A program made the position numbers and the translations under genes. A DNA stretch of 64,000 bases, taken from the NCBI GenBank assembly GCA_963667435.1, contig OY763414.1:4092001-4156000 (forward strand). Direction: 5' to 3'. This DNA is from Marispirochaeta sp963667435. Lineage in GTDB: Bacteria; Spirochaetota; Spirochaetia; JC444; Marispirochaetaceae. The notes under the pieces are model-generated. The model was given only the letters and a program-made list of their open reading frames with translations, was not told the origin of the DNA and searched no databases. This document shows positions 26,959 to 35,368 of this stretch, in pieces. The first letter of the stretch is position 1. Every line of letters begins with the position of its first letter.

Positions 26959-27103
26959 ACCCTTTTTACCGGACTTTTCACCCGGTTTTGCACGTTTTTA
27001 CCTTTCCAAGGCCCCTTTCAAGGCTTTATACTGGGAGGGATTAACCGGGAACCGCAGTATCCTGCCGGTTCCTGAGTGAATTTTTGATTATTCGGGGGAT
27101 TCT

Positions 27104-28087
27104 ATGATTGATCTTTCAACAGACTATATGGGACTGAACCTGCGCAACCCGATAATTGTCGCAAGTTCCGGTATGACTGCCAAGGCTGATAAAATAGCCG
27201 AGTGTGAAAAAGCCGGAGCAGGTGCTGTGGTTATCAAGAGCCTCTTTGAAGAGCAGATAAACGTGGACACAGCAGAACTCCTGCAGAGTATGAATTACAT
27301 GTCTCATACCGATGGTTTTGATTTCGTTACCAGTGCAAGCAAGAATCAGCATATCGACGCCTATGTGGAGTTAATTGAAGAAGCCAAATCCCGGGTTTCC
27401 ATACCGGTTATCGGTAGTGTTAACTGTGTTACCTCAGGCAGCTGGATAGAGTACGCAGCCAAGCTTGAAAAAGCCGGGATTGATGCACTGGAAGTGAATG
27501 TTTTTATAATGCCCGGTGATGCAGATCAGAACAGCCAGGCCATTGAAGACCGCTACATCGGGATTCTCAAGGAAGTTAAAAAGCATGTAACAGTGCCTGT
27601 TGCATTGAAAATCGGTTCGCATTTTTCCGGAATGGCCAATGTTATCCGGCGTTTTGAGAATAACGGCGCTGACGGAGTGGTTCTGTTCAACCGTTTCTAC
27701 CGTCCTGATGTTGACATAGAAAATATGAAGATCATCCCTGCCAAGGTTTACAGTGTTGCCCAGGAGATGGCTTTGTCCCTGCAGTGGATTGCACTGCTTT
27801 CCGGTGAAATGGATATTCATTTCGCCGCGGCAACAGGTATCCACGACGGTAAGGGTGTTATTAAGCAGCTTTTAGTAGGCGCCCGGGCAACCCAGCTCTG
27901 TTCAACTCTCTATCGCAACGGGATAAGCTATATACAGCGAATTCTTGTGGAAGTTGAAGAGTGGATGACGCGTCATAATTTCTCCACTATCAACGATTTC
28001 CGGGGAAAACTCTGTCAGGAAGCCAGTGCCAACCCGGAAGCCTACGAACGTTCACAATATATAAAGGCGCTGGTTGGCATCAGCTAG
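27104..28087 (+). CDS. Dihydroorotate dehydrogenase-like FMN oxidoreductase
   Basis: 327 residues. MIDLSTDYMGLNLRNPIIVA and AGAGAVVIKSLFEEQI open a DHODH-type flavin barrel; later come SVNCVTSGSWIEYA, GIDALEVNVF, VPVALKIGSHF and NGADGVVLFNRFY. The overall plan fits the dihydroorotate dehydrogenase-like group rather than a clear PyrD: the position of the catalytic Cys or Ser loop of true class 1 enzymes reads FIMPGDADQN. No pyr gene is nearby. The true substrate is unknown. GGGGG precedes the ATG. The 217 bases between rpsU and this gene contain the rpsU terminator and a leader that can fold into competing hairpins. Confidence 0.75.
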   Translation: MIDLSTDYMGLNLRNPIIVASSGMTAKADKIAECEKAGAGAVVIKSLFEEQINVDTAELLQSMNYMSHTDGFDFVTSASKNQHIDAYVELIEEAKSRVSIPVIGSVNCVTSGSWIEYAAKLEKAGIDALEVNVFIMPGDADQNSQAIEDRYIGILKEVKKHVTVPVALKIGSHFSGMANVIRRFENNGADGVVLFNRFYRPDVDIENMKIIPAKVYSVAQEMALSLQWIALLSGEMDIHFAAATGIHDGKGVIKQLLVGARATQLCSTLYRNGISYIQRILVEVEEWMTRHNFSTINDFRGKLCQEASANPEAYERSQYIKALVGIS

Positions 28088-28097
28088 GATCCTGATT

Positions 28098-28661
28098 ATG
28101 CAGGATGAGCTTCTTGACCTGGTTGATGAAAACGACCGGGTTATCGGTACAGCCCTCAGGGGTGACTGTCACGGGAACCCTGAGAGCCTGCACCGTGCTG
28201 TGCATCTGTTTGTGTTTAATCCCGCAGGCGAGCTATATCTTCAGTTGAGGAGTATGTCCAAAACCGTGCAGCCCGGAAAATGGGATACTTCTGTGGGAGG
28301 GCATATATCCGCCGGAGAGGAATATGTGGATGCACTTTACCGGGAAACTGCGGAAGAGCTGGCCCTGGAGGAATTTTCCCCCTGTTTTATGTACCGGTAT
28401 ATACTGCATAACAGCTTTGAGTCGGAAATGATCTCAAGTTTTATCTGCGTTACCGATTCTGAACCGAATACGAACCCGGAGGAGATTTCTGAAGGACGAT
28501 TCTGGTCGGAGCTGGAGATTGTGAAAAACCTCGGGACAGGAGTATTTACCCCCAACTTTGAGGATGAGTTTACCCGTTTCCTTGACTGGCGAAGGAAAAA
28601 CCCCAGGCGTTTTTCCGTTCTTTTCTCCATGAACGGCAGCTGCGGGGATGAAGGAGAATAG
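28098..28661 (+). CDS. Nudix hydrolase (YfcD/isopentenyl isomerase-like)
   Basis: 187 residues from ATG 28098, behind TAGGAT; a TTG at 28074 inside the previous gene is less likely. The Nudix box reads GHISAGEEYVDALYRETAEE, matching GX5EX7REXXEE. The flanking sequence DLVDENDRVIGTALR, SLHRAVHLFVFN and YLQLRSMSKTVQPGKWD is that of the branch that includes YfcD and isopentenyl-diphosphate isomerase. The substrate, a nucleoside diphosphate or prenyl diphosphate derivative, is not determined. It lies ten bases after the DHODH-like gene and overlaps the acyltransferase gene. Confidence 0.8.
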   Translation: MQDELLDLVDENDRVIGTALRGDCHGNPESLHRAVHLFVFNPAGELYLQLRSMSKTVQPGKWDTSVGGHISAGEEYVDALYRETAEELALEEFSPCFMYRYILHNSFESEMISSFICVTDSEPNTNPEEISEGRFWSELEIVKNLGTGVFTPNFEDEFTRFLDWRRKNPRRFSVLFSMNGSCGDEGE

Positions 28662-29805
28662 TTTGGAACAGGAAGATGATTACAGGGATATTCGACCCTA
28701 TAACGATAACGAGATTCAGGAGGTCCTTAACAGGATTATACGGCATCCCTGGGCTCTCGAACTTATTCGCAGGGCGAAGTTCCCGAAGCTGAACACGATC
28801 CTGTTCGGGTTGATTAAGCCATTTGTGGTTATGAATCTGCAGAAGCAGGTTCGCAATATTAAAACAGTCCATCAGTTTCAGAAAGATATTATTGTGCGCA
28901 TAGTACTTGACCGTATCCGGACGAGTTCCACGGACGGTATTACCGTGGACGGTCTTGAGAACATGGAGAAAGGCCGTGGATATCTGCTTATCAGTAATCA
29001 CCGGGATATAACCCTGGATCCTGCCTATATTAATTATTTTCTCTCCCTTGCCGATCTGCCGATTACTGAAATTGCTTTTGGTGACAACCTGCTGATAAAC
29101 GATCTGGTCTCCGATCTTATCCGGGCAAATCGCGGTTTTATTGTACATCGCGGACTTCCTCCCCGGGAACAGTTGAAATCTTCCATCCGCCTTTCCGGCT
29201 ATATTGCTTCACGTCTTGCAGAGAAGCAGTCTGTTTGGATCGCCCAGCGGGAAGGGAGGGCAAAGAATGGAGACGATCGTACCAACCCTGCTGTATTGAA
29301 GATGCTTTATCTCTGTCATCGAAAAACAGAAGTTGACTACAGCGGGATGGCAAGTCTTTACGGCATTGTCCCGGTGTCAGTCTCCTACGAATTTGATCCC
29401 TGCGACCGCATGAAAGCGTGGGAACTTTATCGCACCGAACATAAGGGCGGTCACTCCAAAGGCAAGTATGAAGACCTTGCAAGTATGAACGCCGGAATAA
29501 AAGGTTATAAAGGCCGAATTCATTATCATTATGGCAAGCCTCTTTCCGGTGAGTTTACCTCCGAGAAGGATATGGCTGTGGCCCTTGATCGGGCAATTCA
29601 CCGGGGATACAAGCTGTGGCCGAATAACTACATCGCCTACGATATTCTGCACAATACCGACAAGTATGCGGATAAATATACCCGGGAAGATAAAGAGAAA
29701 ATTCAAAACCGGCTTAAGCGGCTGCCGGATAAGGTGCGCGGTTATGCGTGGAGTGCCTATGCCCGGCCGGTGGAAAACCGGGAAGCTCTGCCTGCTTCCG
29801 AATGA
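28648..29805 (+). CDS. PlsC-like glycerophospholipid acyltransferase
   Basis: 385 residues from ATG 28648. The TTG at 28663, six bases behind AAGGAG, is an equally good start and would shorten it by five residues. The acyltransferase motif NHRDITLD (HxxxxD) is at about 117-124, followed by FIVHRG (block II) and WIAQREGRAKNG (block III, the PEG-like substrate site). It probably acylates a glycerophosphate-type acceptor at the inner membrane. Long flanking helices make it larger than PlsC. Its end overlaps the SelB-like gene by ATGA. Confidence 0.7.
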   Translation: MKENSLEQEDDYRDIRPYNDNEIQEVLNRIIRHPWALELIRRAKFPKLNTILFGLIKPFVVMNLQKQVRNIKTVHQFQKDIIVRIVLDRIRTSSTDGITVDGLENMEKGRGYLLISNHRDITLDPAYINYFLSLADLPITEIAFGDNLLINDLVSDLIRANRGFIVHRGLPPREQLKSSIRLSGYIASRLAEKQSVWIAQREGRAKNGDDRTNPAVLKMLYLCHRKTEVDYSGMASLYGIVPVSVSYEFDPCDRMKAWELYRTEHKGGHSKGKYEDLASMNAGIKGYKGRIHYHYGKPLSGEFTSEKDMAVALDRAIHRGYKLWPNNYIAYDILHNTDKYADKYTREDKEKIQNRLKRLPDKVRGYAWSAYARPVENREALPASE

Positions 29806-30905
29806 CCGGATTTTTGCGGATAACATCAGTACAAAAATCATCCGGCAGGCCGGGTTCAGGAAAAAAGAGTTCCCGGAAGGATCTGCTTGTAACCCTCTCT
29901 CATGGCGGAGCAGAGCCAACCCGGGGCCGGTGGATTCATCTGCAGTCTCTGCAGAGTTTTCGTCTTGGAAGGCCTTTTTTCAGCGGTGGAACTCAACTTT
30001 TTCCTGTCCGGGGATTGAGCAGACGCAATCTGAAAGCCGGAGACGGTATCCTGCCTGCGGATTGTCCTCAAATCTGTTCAAGAGTGTTTTTCGGTACTGT
30101 CGAAAATTTACAGCTTCCGTATTCCTGTGATTTATCCTTTGATAAACAAACCCTACCTGCCCGGTTTCTCCATGCGGATGGAGATGGTCCTGCTTCGGTT
30201 CGGCTTGAACTTCTGCAGCCGGCAGCCCTTTTTCCGGGCAAGCCGCTGATTGTCGGCGGGGGACGCTTTACTCCTCTCACAGTTTTCCCGTGGAACGATG
30301 CGGAGTTTGAGAATGATCCCTTCTTACTCCAGGGATGGATGCCTTTAAAGGCAGTTACTGCACCGGCAGCCGTACCTGTTGCAGCAGAAGGTGGTTTTCT
30401 CTTCCTTGAATCCTATCTTGAGCGGGTTCGCAAGCTGCTTCTGCCGGCCACACGCGGGGAGGGTGGACTTGACCGCCGCAAGATTTCTCCGCTGATAAAC
30501 ATCCCGCCCTATGTTGCTGATGATGTAATCTCTATTCTTCAGTCCCGGAACTGGTTTTCCCTGCAGGAGGGAAAGATTCTGGACAGTAACTGGGATTACA
30601 GCAGGTCTCTTTCTCCCATGAACCGGGGGCTGCTTAAGCAGATGGAGGAAGAGGGATATCTGATCGAAAAGATTATTGACTCCCCCAGGGGGCGGGGACT
30701 CTCCATTCTTTGCGGCAGCGGCCTTGCTGTTGAAATAGAAGAAGGCGTGTTCATGCAGACAGCACTGATAGAGAAGATTTCTTCCTCTGTAGATGAGCTC
30801 CGGATGAGTAATCCTGATATCAGCCTCGGTGAGCTTGCCCGGGTGACAGGTATAAAAAAGCGTTACCTTATTGCGCTCCTGCAGTACAGGGATACTGTGC
30901 TGTGA
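29802..30905 (+). CDS. SelB-like protein lacking the GTPase domain
   Basis: 367 residues starting at the ATG that overlaps the previous stop (ATGA); upstream in-frame sequence runs into the acyltransferase gene. It resembles the downstream half of selenocysteine elongation factor SelB. Residues about 93-155 read SRVFFGTVENLQL and end VRLELLQP then VGGGRF, like SelB domain III with its GGG turn. The C-terminus has winged-helix-like sequence, ending ELARVTGIKKRYLIALLQY, like the SelB mRNA-binding helices. No P-loop, switch or NKxD motif exists anywhere in the frame or upstream. The N-terminal 70 residues are Arg/Ser/Gly-rich and unassigned. Function unknown; a role in RNA binding is an inference. 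Confidence 0.5.
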   Translation: MTGFLRITSVQKSSGRPGSGKKSSRKDLLVTLSHGGAEPTRGRWIHLQSLQSFRLGRPFFSGGTQLFPVRGLSRRNLKAGDGILPADCPQICSRVFFGTVENLQLPYSCDLSFDKQTLPARFLHADGDGPASVRLELLQPAALFPGKPLIVGGGRFTPLTVFPWNDAEFENDPFLLQGWMPLKAVTAPAAVPVAAEGGFLFLESYLERVRKLLLPATRGEGGLDRRKISPLINIPPYVADDVISILQSRNWFSLQEGKILDSNWDYSRSLSPMNRGLLKQMEEEGYLIEKIIDSPRGRGLSILCGSGLAVEIEEGVFMQTALIEKISSSVDELRMSNPDISLGELARVTGIKKRYLIALLQYRDTVL

Positions 30906-31564
30906 AGAAACCTGTTTTTTCTGTTCTGTCCGTATTTCTGCTGCTTCTCTCCTGTCAGGGGAAGCCCCCGGTAATCAGTGGCGTGGAGTGGAGTCTGTTT
31001 CAGATCAAGAACACCGCTGACGGAAGCTTCAAGGAACAGCTTTCAGTTTTTGTACGCGCTGAAGATCCTGACGGAGGGGAAGATATTGAAGATCTCTACC
31101 TCAGCAGCACCGGATCAAGACTGTACTGGCATCTTACCGGGGAAACATGGGAGAAACGGTCCAGAGGCAATGAATTGTGGATTGGCAGTACTTCCATTAC
31201 CTCGCCGGCAGGGATCCCCCGTGGTGAGTATCGTGTGGAACTGATTGACCGGGGAGGGGAACGGACCACGGACTCAATCTATATTGATCTGCCGGACTTT
31301 AATCCGGATGAATACACTGCAAAACAGCGCAATGTTCCTGAGCTTGAAATTGAGGGAGAAACGGGTAAAATCAGCGGCAGCGGCGGACCATATCAATGTG
31401 TTGCCATGGATGGGGACGGTCAGATCACAGCTGTTTTTGAGACTTCTTCAACAGTTTTTGATATCTCTGAATACCGGTCTTCCGGTACCAGCGGAGGAAC
31501 AGCCTGGTATGTGTTTGAGTTTGAGCCGAACCGCGGCTGGTATATCGGATCCGGTCCGTATTAA
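30902..31564 (+). CDS. Lipoprotein of unknown function
   Basis: 220 residues starting at GTG 30902, which overlaps the previous stop (GTGA). The signal ends in LLLLSC, with the lipidated Cys at 19. The mature part is strand-rich: VIEDLYLSSTG-like segments, YRVELIDRGGERTTDSIYID and a C-terminal VFEFEPNRGWYIGSG. I recognise no family. It ends the group that starts with the DHODH-like gene. Confidence 0.65.
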   Translation: MKKPVFSVLSVFLLLLSCQGKPPVISGVEWSLFQIKNTADGSFKEQLSVFVRAEDPDGGEDIEDLYLSSTGSRLYWHLTGETWEKRSRGNELWIGSTSITSPAGIPRGEYRVELIDRGGERTTDSIYIDLPDFNPDEYTAKQRNVPELEIEGETGKISGSGGPYQCVAMDGDGQITAVFETSSTVFDISEYRSSGTSGGTAWYVFEFEPNRGWYIGSGPY

Positions 31565-31587
31565 TTTTTCAGGGGCCTATAGATAAT

Positions 31588-32514
31588 CTACTGCATTGTA
31601 TTCCGGCTGTGGTCTCCGAATATACGCGCTGCTTTCTTGAGAAGTTTTTCAAAAGGTGTCTGCCCGTAGGTTTCCGCGAAGTGCTTTGCCGCTGCCTCCA
31701 TGGGATACTCACTGCCGTATTTTTCCTTCAATTCATGCCAGTGCTTTATTATCCACATGTACAGGTCCGACGGGGTTCGGCCTTTGAAACGTTTATGGAA
31801 TTTACGGGATTTTATAACCTGAATAATCGGTTTATACAGGTTCTTATACCAGGACTGGCCGGCAGACAAAAATGAGATTTCCTCTTTCTCATCAAGATTA
31901 AGAAAATACTTGTGTCCCTGTATATGTCTCAGGACCTCGTAGTATCTGCCGGGTTCCGAGAAAGAGAGTTCGTGGGGATGTATGATCTTACCCAGCTCGG
32001 AGTTCTTGAACACCCGCTGTTTCTCATAGAGAATGACTGCGTTCTTCAGGCCTTCGATAGTCATATGAGGGTCAAGCTTTATTGCCGTATCGAGCCGGGT
32101 TACCTCCGCATCAATGGCATGTACTCCCTGGTGACGGGCCACCGAGACGCGGTGATTACCGTCCCTTACAAAATAGACTCCACCGACTTCATAGAGTTTA
32201 ATCGGGGGAAGAATCACATCAGTTATATGTGCCTTGTCTATACTCTGCCAGCGCCCCCGACTGTGTTCAAAGCGGGGCAGGAAGGCCTTGTTAAAGTCTT
32301 TGTAGCGGCCTTCTGAACCGATGATTCTGTCTACGGGAACAGCCTTCATCCCCTTGTATGATTCAGACCGCGGCCGGAGAAGGTCGCGAACATCCTGAAG
32401 AGAGAGAAGTTCCTGTTTATCCGGAGTAAGATAGTTAAGTATTTTTCCGATGGTTGCTTTTCCCCGGGCTTTATTAAAATCGTCCCGGGCTCGTTCCTCT
32501 GTTAGATGACTCAT
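31588..32514 (-). CDS. ParB-like domain protein
   Basis: 308 residues. A ParB/sulfiredoxin-like core at about 60-130 includes VPVDRIIGSEGRYKDFN, ILPPIKLYEVGGVYFV and RDGNHRVSVARHQGV, the last matching the GNHR-type catalytic or nucleotide-binding motif. The C-terminal half is helical (LKEKYGSEYPMEAAAKHFAE). No helix-turn-helix or parA partner is visible, so chromosome partitioning is unlikely; an NTP- or nucleic-acid-related role fits the fold. It overlaps the phosphoesterase gene by four bases, so the two are co-translated. Confidence 0.6.
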   Translation of the reverse strand: MSHLTEERARDDFNKARGKATIGKILNYLTPDKQELLSLQDVRDLLRPRSESYKGMKAVPVDRIIGSEGRYKDFNKAFLPRFEHSRGRWQSIDKAHITDVILPPIKLYEVGGVYFVRDGNHRVSVARHQGVHAIDAEVTRLDTAIKLDPHMTIEGLKNAVILYEKQRVFKNSELGKIIHPHELSFSEPGRYYEVLRHIQGHKYFLNLDEKEEISFLSAGQSWYKNLYKPIIQVIKSRKFHKRFKGRTPSDLYMWIIKHWHELKEKYGSEYPMEAAAKHFAETYGQTPFEKLLKKAARIFGDHSRNTMQ

Positions 32515-33176
32515 ATATCCTCAATTTCGATAACACAATGATCGTAGGCATTTACTACCCGGGTACCTTCAAACACTGTTTCCCGGGAGGCGTTCAGGTC
32601 ATAAAGATGAACATGTCCATGGACCAGATAACGCGGTTGAAAAAGTCTGATAAAGGTTCTGAAGAACCTGAATCCCTTGTGGCAGGGGTCGTCTTTATCA
32701 TGTATCCCCTCAGGAGGGGCATGGGTAAGCAATATATCAAGAAAGCGACCGTAAAGAATACGGTTCATCAGCAGACGGGGAAAAATTCTTAAGGCATAGA
32801 ACATCATGCCCGCATTGGAGAACTGATTAGGCCCGGAATTATACTTCATGCTGCCCCCCAGCCCGGCAATGAGCAGATTTTTCATTTTCACCACTTTCCC
32901 GCCGACGTAGGTTGAGCCGTAGGACTGGGGCAGGCTGTAGGGGGAATCCCATGCAGGGTTGGTTCGGTATTCCCTGCGGTAGTCCTGGATTTTTTTTAGG
33001 TTGTGGTTTCCAAATACAAAACATAAAGGGACATTCAACGATGAGACAATAAAGCCGTAATAGTCAAGATCCAGATCTCCTGCACCGAGAACCAGTTTCA
33101 CATCCGCGAAACGCTCTTTTATGCTGTTTGAATAGACCAGAGGATCAACATGATCGGAAACACAGAGAATCTTCAC
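32511..33176 (-). CDS. Calcineurin-like metallophosphoesterase
   Basis: 221 residues. Metal-binding motifs are present in order: SDHVDP (in place of DxH), GAGDLDLDYY, FGNHN, LLTHAPPEG and HGHVHLYDL. The first Asp-X-His is replaced by an Asp-His pair, which may shift the metal site. The substrate is unknown. It is transcribed just after the TPR/Mrr-like gene (ten bases) and overlaps the ParB-like gene. Confidence 0.75.
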   Translation of the reverse strand: MKILCVSDHVDPLVYSNSIKERFADVKLVLGAGDLDLDYYGFIVSSLNVPLCFVFGNHNLKKIQDYRREYRTNPAWDSPYSLPQSYGSTYVGGKVVKMKNLLIAGLGGSMKYNSGPNQFSNAGMMFYALRIFPRLLMNRILYGRFLDILLTHAPPEGIHDKDDPCHKGFRFFRTFIRLFQPRYLVHGHVHLYDLNASRETVFEGTRVVNAYDHCVIEIEDI

Positions 33177-33186
33177 CCCGGAATGC

Positions 33187-34566
33187 TTATCGTTTTGGCG
33201 GAAGTCCGGGAAGTTCTATTCCCTGCATCAGTTCCTGCAGTTTATCCTTGTCGATAAGATCGATGGGGCGTGATTCTACAAAATCCATGGCTATTCGTGA
33301 AAAGTTGGAACTGGAAAGCATTATTCCCCGCTGTACAGAATACTTTTTCATGAGCTCATGAAAACTCCGTACCGTGGATTCGGCAATCATCTCCGGCACC
33401 CGGTAGAAATGGATCAGTCGGGGCAACTTTTTGGTATTGCGCCAGCGGGTGTCATCATCTACGGCTATTATTTCACAACCGTTGGGTACCTCGTTAAGGT
33501 CCCGCACTCTCAGTCCCATTTTTGAACAGACGGCCCTGCATATCTCATGAAATTCCTGGGGTGATGCGGTGAGATAATCCTTCATATGGTCATTGGTACG
33601 AAGATCCTGGTACTGACTCAGTTTCTCCGCAACATCCCTGAACTGGGGTTTTTTTGCATATATTTTCTCCCACTGATCTACAGCCATATCGATGTCCCGC
33701 AGCTTCTCGTAGCAGAGGGCAAGAAAATAGCGGCCGTAAAGGGTCTCGGTACTCCCGTCGTCCTGAGAGAGCTTTACGCCCCGCTCAAGTTCGGTGATTG
33801 CCTTGTCAAAATTGTTCATGCTCATATAGCAGCTGCCCCTTTCAACCAGGGCTTTTACCTTCATATCCGGGTCTCTCTGAGCCTTTTCGAAGGAGTGCAG
33901 GGCATTGACGTAATCGTGGCTCTCTTTCAGCAGCCGTCCAAGATAAAAATGGGCGATGTAGTTATCCGGTTTAAGCTTTATAGCCGTCTCCAGCTCCACT
34001 TTTGCCTCCACCGGCTTTTTGTTGCGATACAGAAGGGTTCCCAGTTTGTAGTGAGCATTGGAGTGTCTGGGAGCTACCTCTATTGTTTTCCGGTAGAAAC
34101 CCGTGGCCCGTTCTGTCTTATTGCGTTCTTCAAAGAGCATGGCGGTGTTGTAGTAGTGATCCGGCTCGTTGGGTTCCTGCTTCATGAGCAGCACATACTC
34201 TTTCAGGGCCTCTTCCGCCTGTCCGTATTTTGCATACAGGGAGGCTATCGTCTTGCGGAATTCCACCTCAGGACACGCTCCGCCGAATCTGCCGATCTGA
34301 TTGACGGTTTTCAGCTCCATGAGGGCCAGTTCTGTTTTATTGTCCTTTATGTAACTCAGGCCGAGAATATAGTGGGCTTCACTATTCCGCGGCTCCTTTG
34401 CTATAATTTGCTTGGCCATCCGGATGGCCGCTGTGTATTTTCCCTGCCGGTAGTAATCCTGTAGTGTAGCCACCCGTTTGGGCGCAATTACAGTTTTGAG
34501 AAGAAAAATGGTAATAAGGCCGATTGCTGTTCCGAAAATTACTATAAGTACTATTATCGCCGGCAT
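33187..34566 (-). CDS. Membrane TPR protein with an Mrr-like C-terminal domain
   Basis: 459 residues. The N-terminal membrane helix (2-24, IIVLIVIFGTAIGLITIF) is followed by about nine TPR units (35-325), for example AHYILGLSYIKDNKTELALM and AHYKLGTLLYRNKKPVEAKV. The last 130 residues look like the restriction-endonuclease fold of the Mrr family: CEIIAVDDDTRWRN, then VQRGIMLSSSNFSRIAMDFV and PIDLIDKDKLQELM. The D/ExK catalytic pair is not clear, so cutting is uncertain. It is divergent from two further TPR genes and upstream of the phosphoesterase and ParB-like genes. Fusing TPRs with an Mrr-like domain at the membrane is unusual. Confidence 0.65.
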   Translation of the reverse strand: MPAIIVLIVIFGTAIGLITIFLLKTVIAPKRVATLQDYYRQGKYTAAIRMAKQIIAKEPRNSEAHYILGLSYIKDNKTELALMELKTVNQIGRFGGACPEVEFRKTIASLYAKYGQAEEALKEYVLLMKQEPNEPDHYYNTAMLFEERNKTERATGFYRKTIEVAPRHSNAHYKLGTLLYRNKKPVEAKVELETAIKLKPDNYIAHFYLGRLLKESHDYVNALHSFEKAQRDPDMKVKALVERGSCYMSMNNFDKAITELERGVKLSQDDGSTETLYGRYFLALCYEKLRDIDMAVDQWEKIYAKKPQFRDVAEKLSQYQDLRTNDHMKDYLTASPQEFHEICRAVCSKMGLRVRDLNEVPNGCEIIAVDDDTRWRNTKKLPRLIHFYRVPEMIAESTVRSFHELMKKYSVQRGIMLSSSNFSRIAMDFVESRPIDLIDKDKLQELMQGIELPGLPPKR

Positions 34567-34627
34567 ATGGTTGCTCCAACATCAGAAGAGTAATCGCTTT
34601 TTGCCAACATGTCAAACAAAAGGGGTG

Positions 34628-35350
34628 ATGCTTATTAACAGGTATCTGCTTATTCTGATAACAATTATTACTATTCTGCTTCCTTCGGGGCTGACTGCCC
34701 AGGAACAGAAGGGTCCGAAAGCGAGGGCAGACGAGCTTCTGCAGTACAACAAACCCGAGGAGGCGCTGCCTCTCTACAAGGCTGCTCTGGAGCAGAATCC
34801 ACAGGACCCGGGGATTTACCGTAACCTGGGGTATGTTTATGAAATGCTCGGTTCTCCGGAGAAAGCAGTGGAAATCTACCAGAAGGGAGCATCGGTGGCG
34901 ACTCTGGACAGGGATTATTTCTATAACGCCATGGGCCGGAACTTTTTCAAGATGGAGCGGTATCTGGATGCTCTGGAGCAGTATGACAAGGCTCTGAAGG
35001 AGAATCCGGTTAACTATGGGGTCTATGTAAACCGCGCGAACTCCAGGGTTGAGCTGCGGCAGTATGAAAAGGCAGTTACAGATTATTCAACCTATTTGAC
35101 CCTTGAAAAAGAACCGCGGCAGGAACCGGAGATACGAAAAATGATCGCCGTTCTTAATCAGCTGCTTGAAACTGAACGTGAGAAGGCTGTTGCAGAGGAG
35201 GATCGCAAACGGGAAGAAGAGGCCCGGCAGAAAGCACTCCTCGATTCTGTTCTCAGTTCACTTGATGATGTTACAGAAGATACTCAGTCCCTCTCTGCCG
35301 GTACTGAGAATATAGTTGAGCCGGATATAGAGATTGACCTGGCGGAATAG
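34628..35350 (+). CDS. Exported TPR protein
   Basis: 240 residues from ATG 34628 behind AGGGG; the frame is open 150 bases further up but that part overlaps the divergent gene. The signal peptide is YLLILITIITILLPSGLTAQ. Four TPR motifs follow: ARADELLQYNKPEEALPLYK, IYRNLGYVYEMLGSPEKAVE, YYNAMGRNFFKMERYLDALE, YVNRANSRVELRQYEKAVTD. The end is a charged helix. It lies 18 bases before the larger TPR gene and forms an operon with it. It probably scaffolds a periplasmic complex. Confidence 0.75.
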   Translation: MLINRYLLILITIITILLPSGLTAQEQKGPKARADELLQYNKPEEALPLYKAALEQNPQDPGIYRNLGYVYEMLGSPEKAVEIYQKGASVATLDRDYFYNAMGRNFFKMERYLDALEQYDKALKENPVNYGVYVNRANSRVELRQYEKAVTDYSTYLTLEKEPRQEPEIRKMIAVLNQLLETEREKAVAEEDRKREEEARQKALLDSVLSSLDDVTEDTQSLSAGTENIVEPDIEIDLAE

Positions 35351-35368
35351 ACCAAGGAGTATGTGCAT

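Noticed and set aside
29531..30130. Second open frame across the acyltransferase/SelB-like junction.
   Set aside because: It is an overlapping shadow without domain or start signal.
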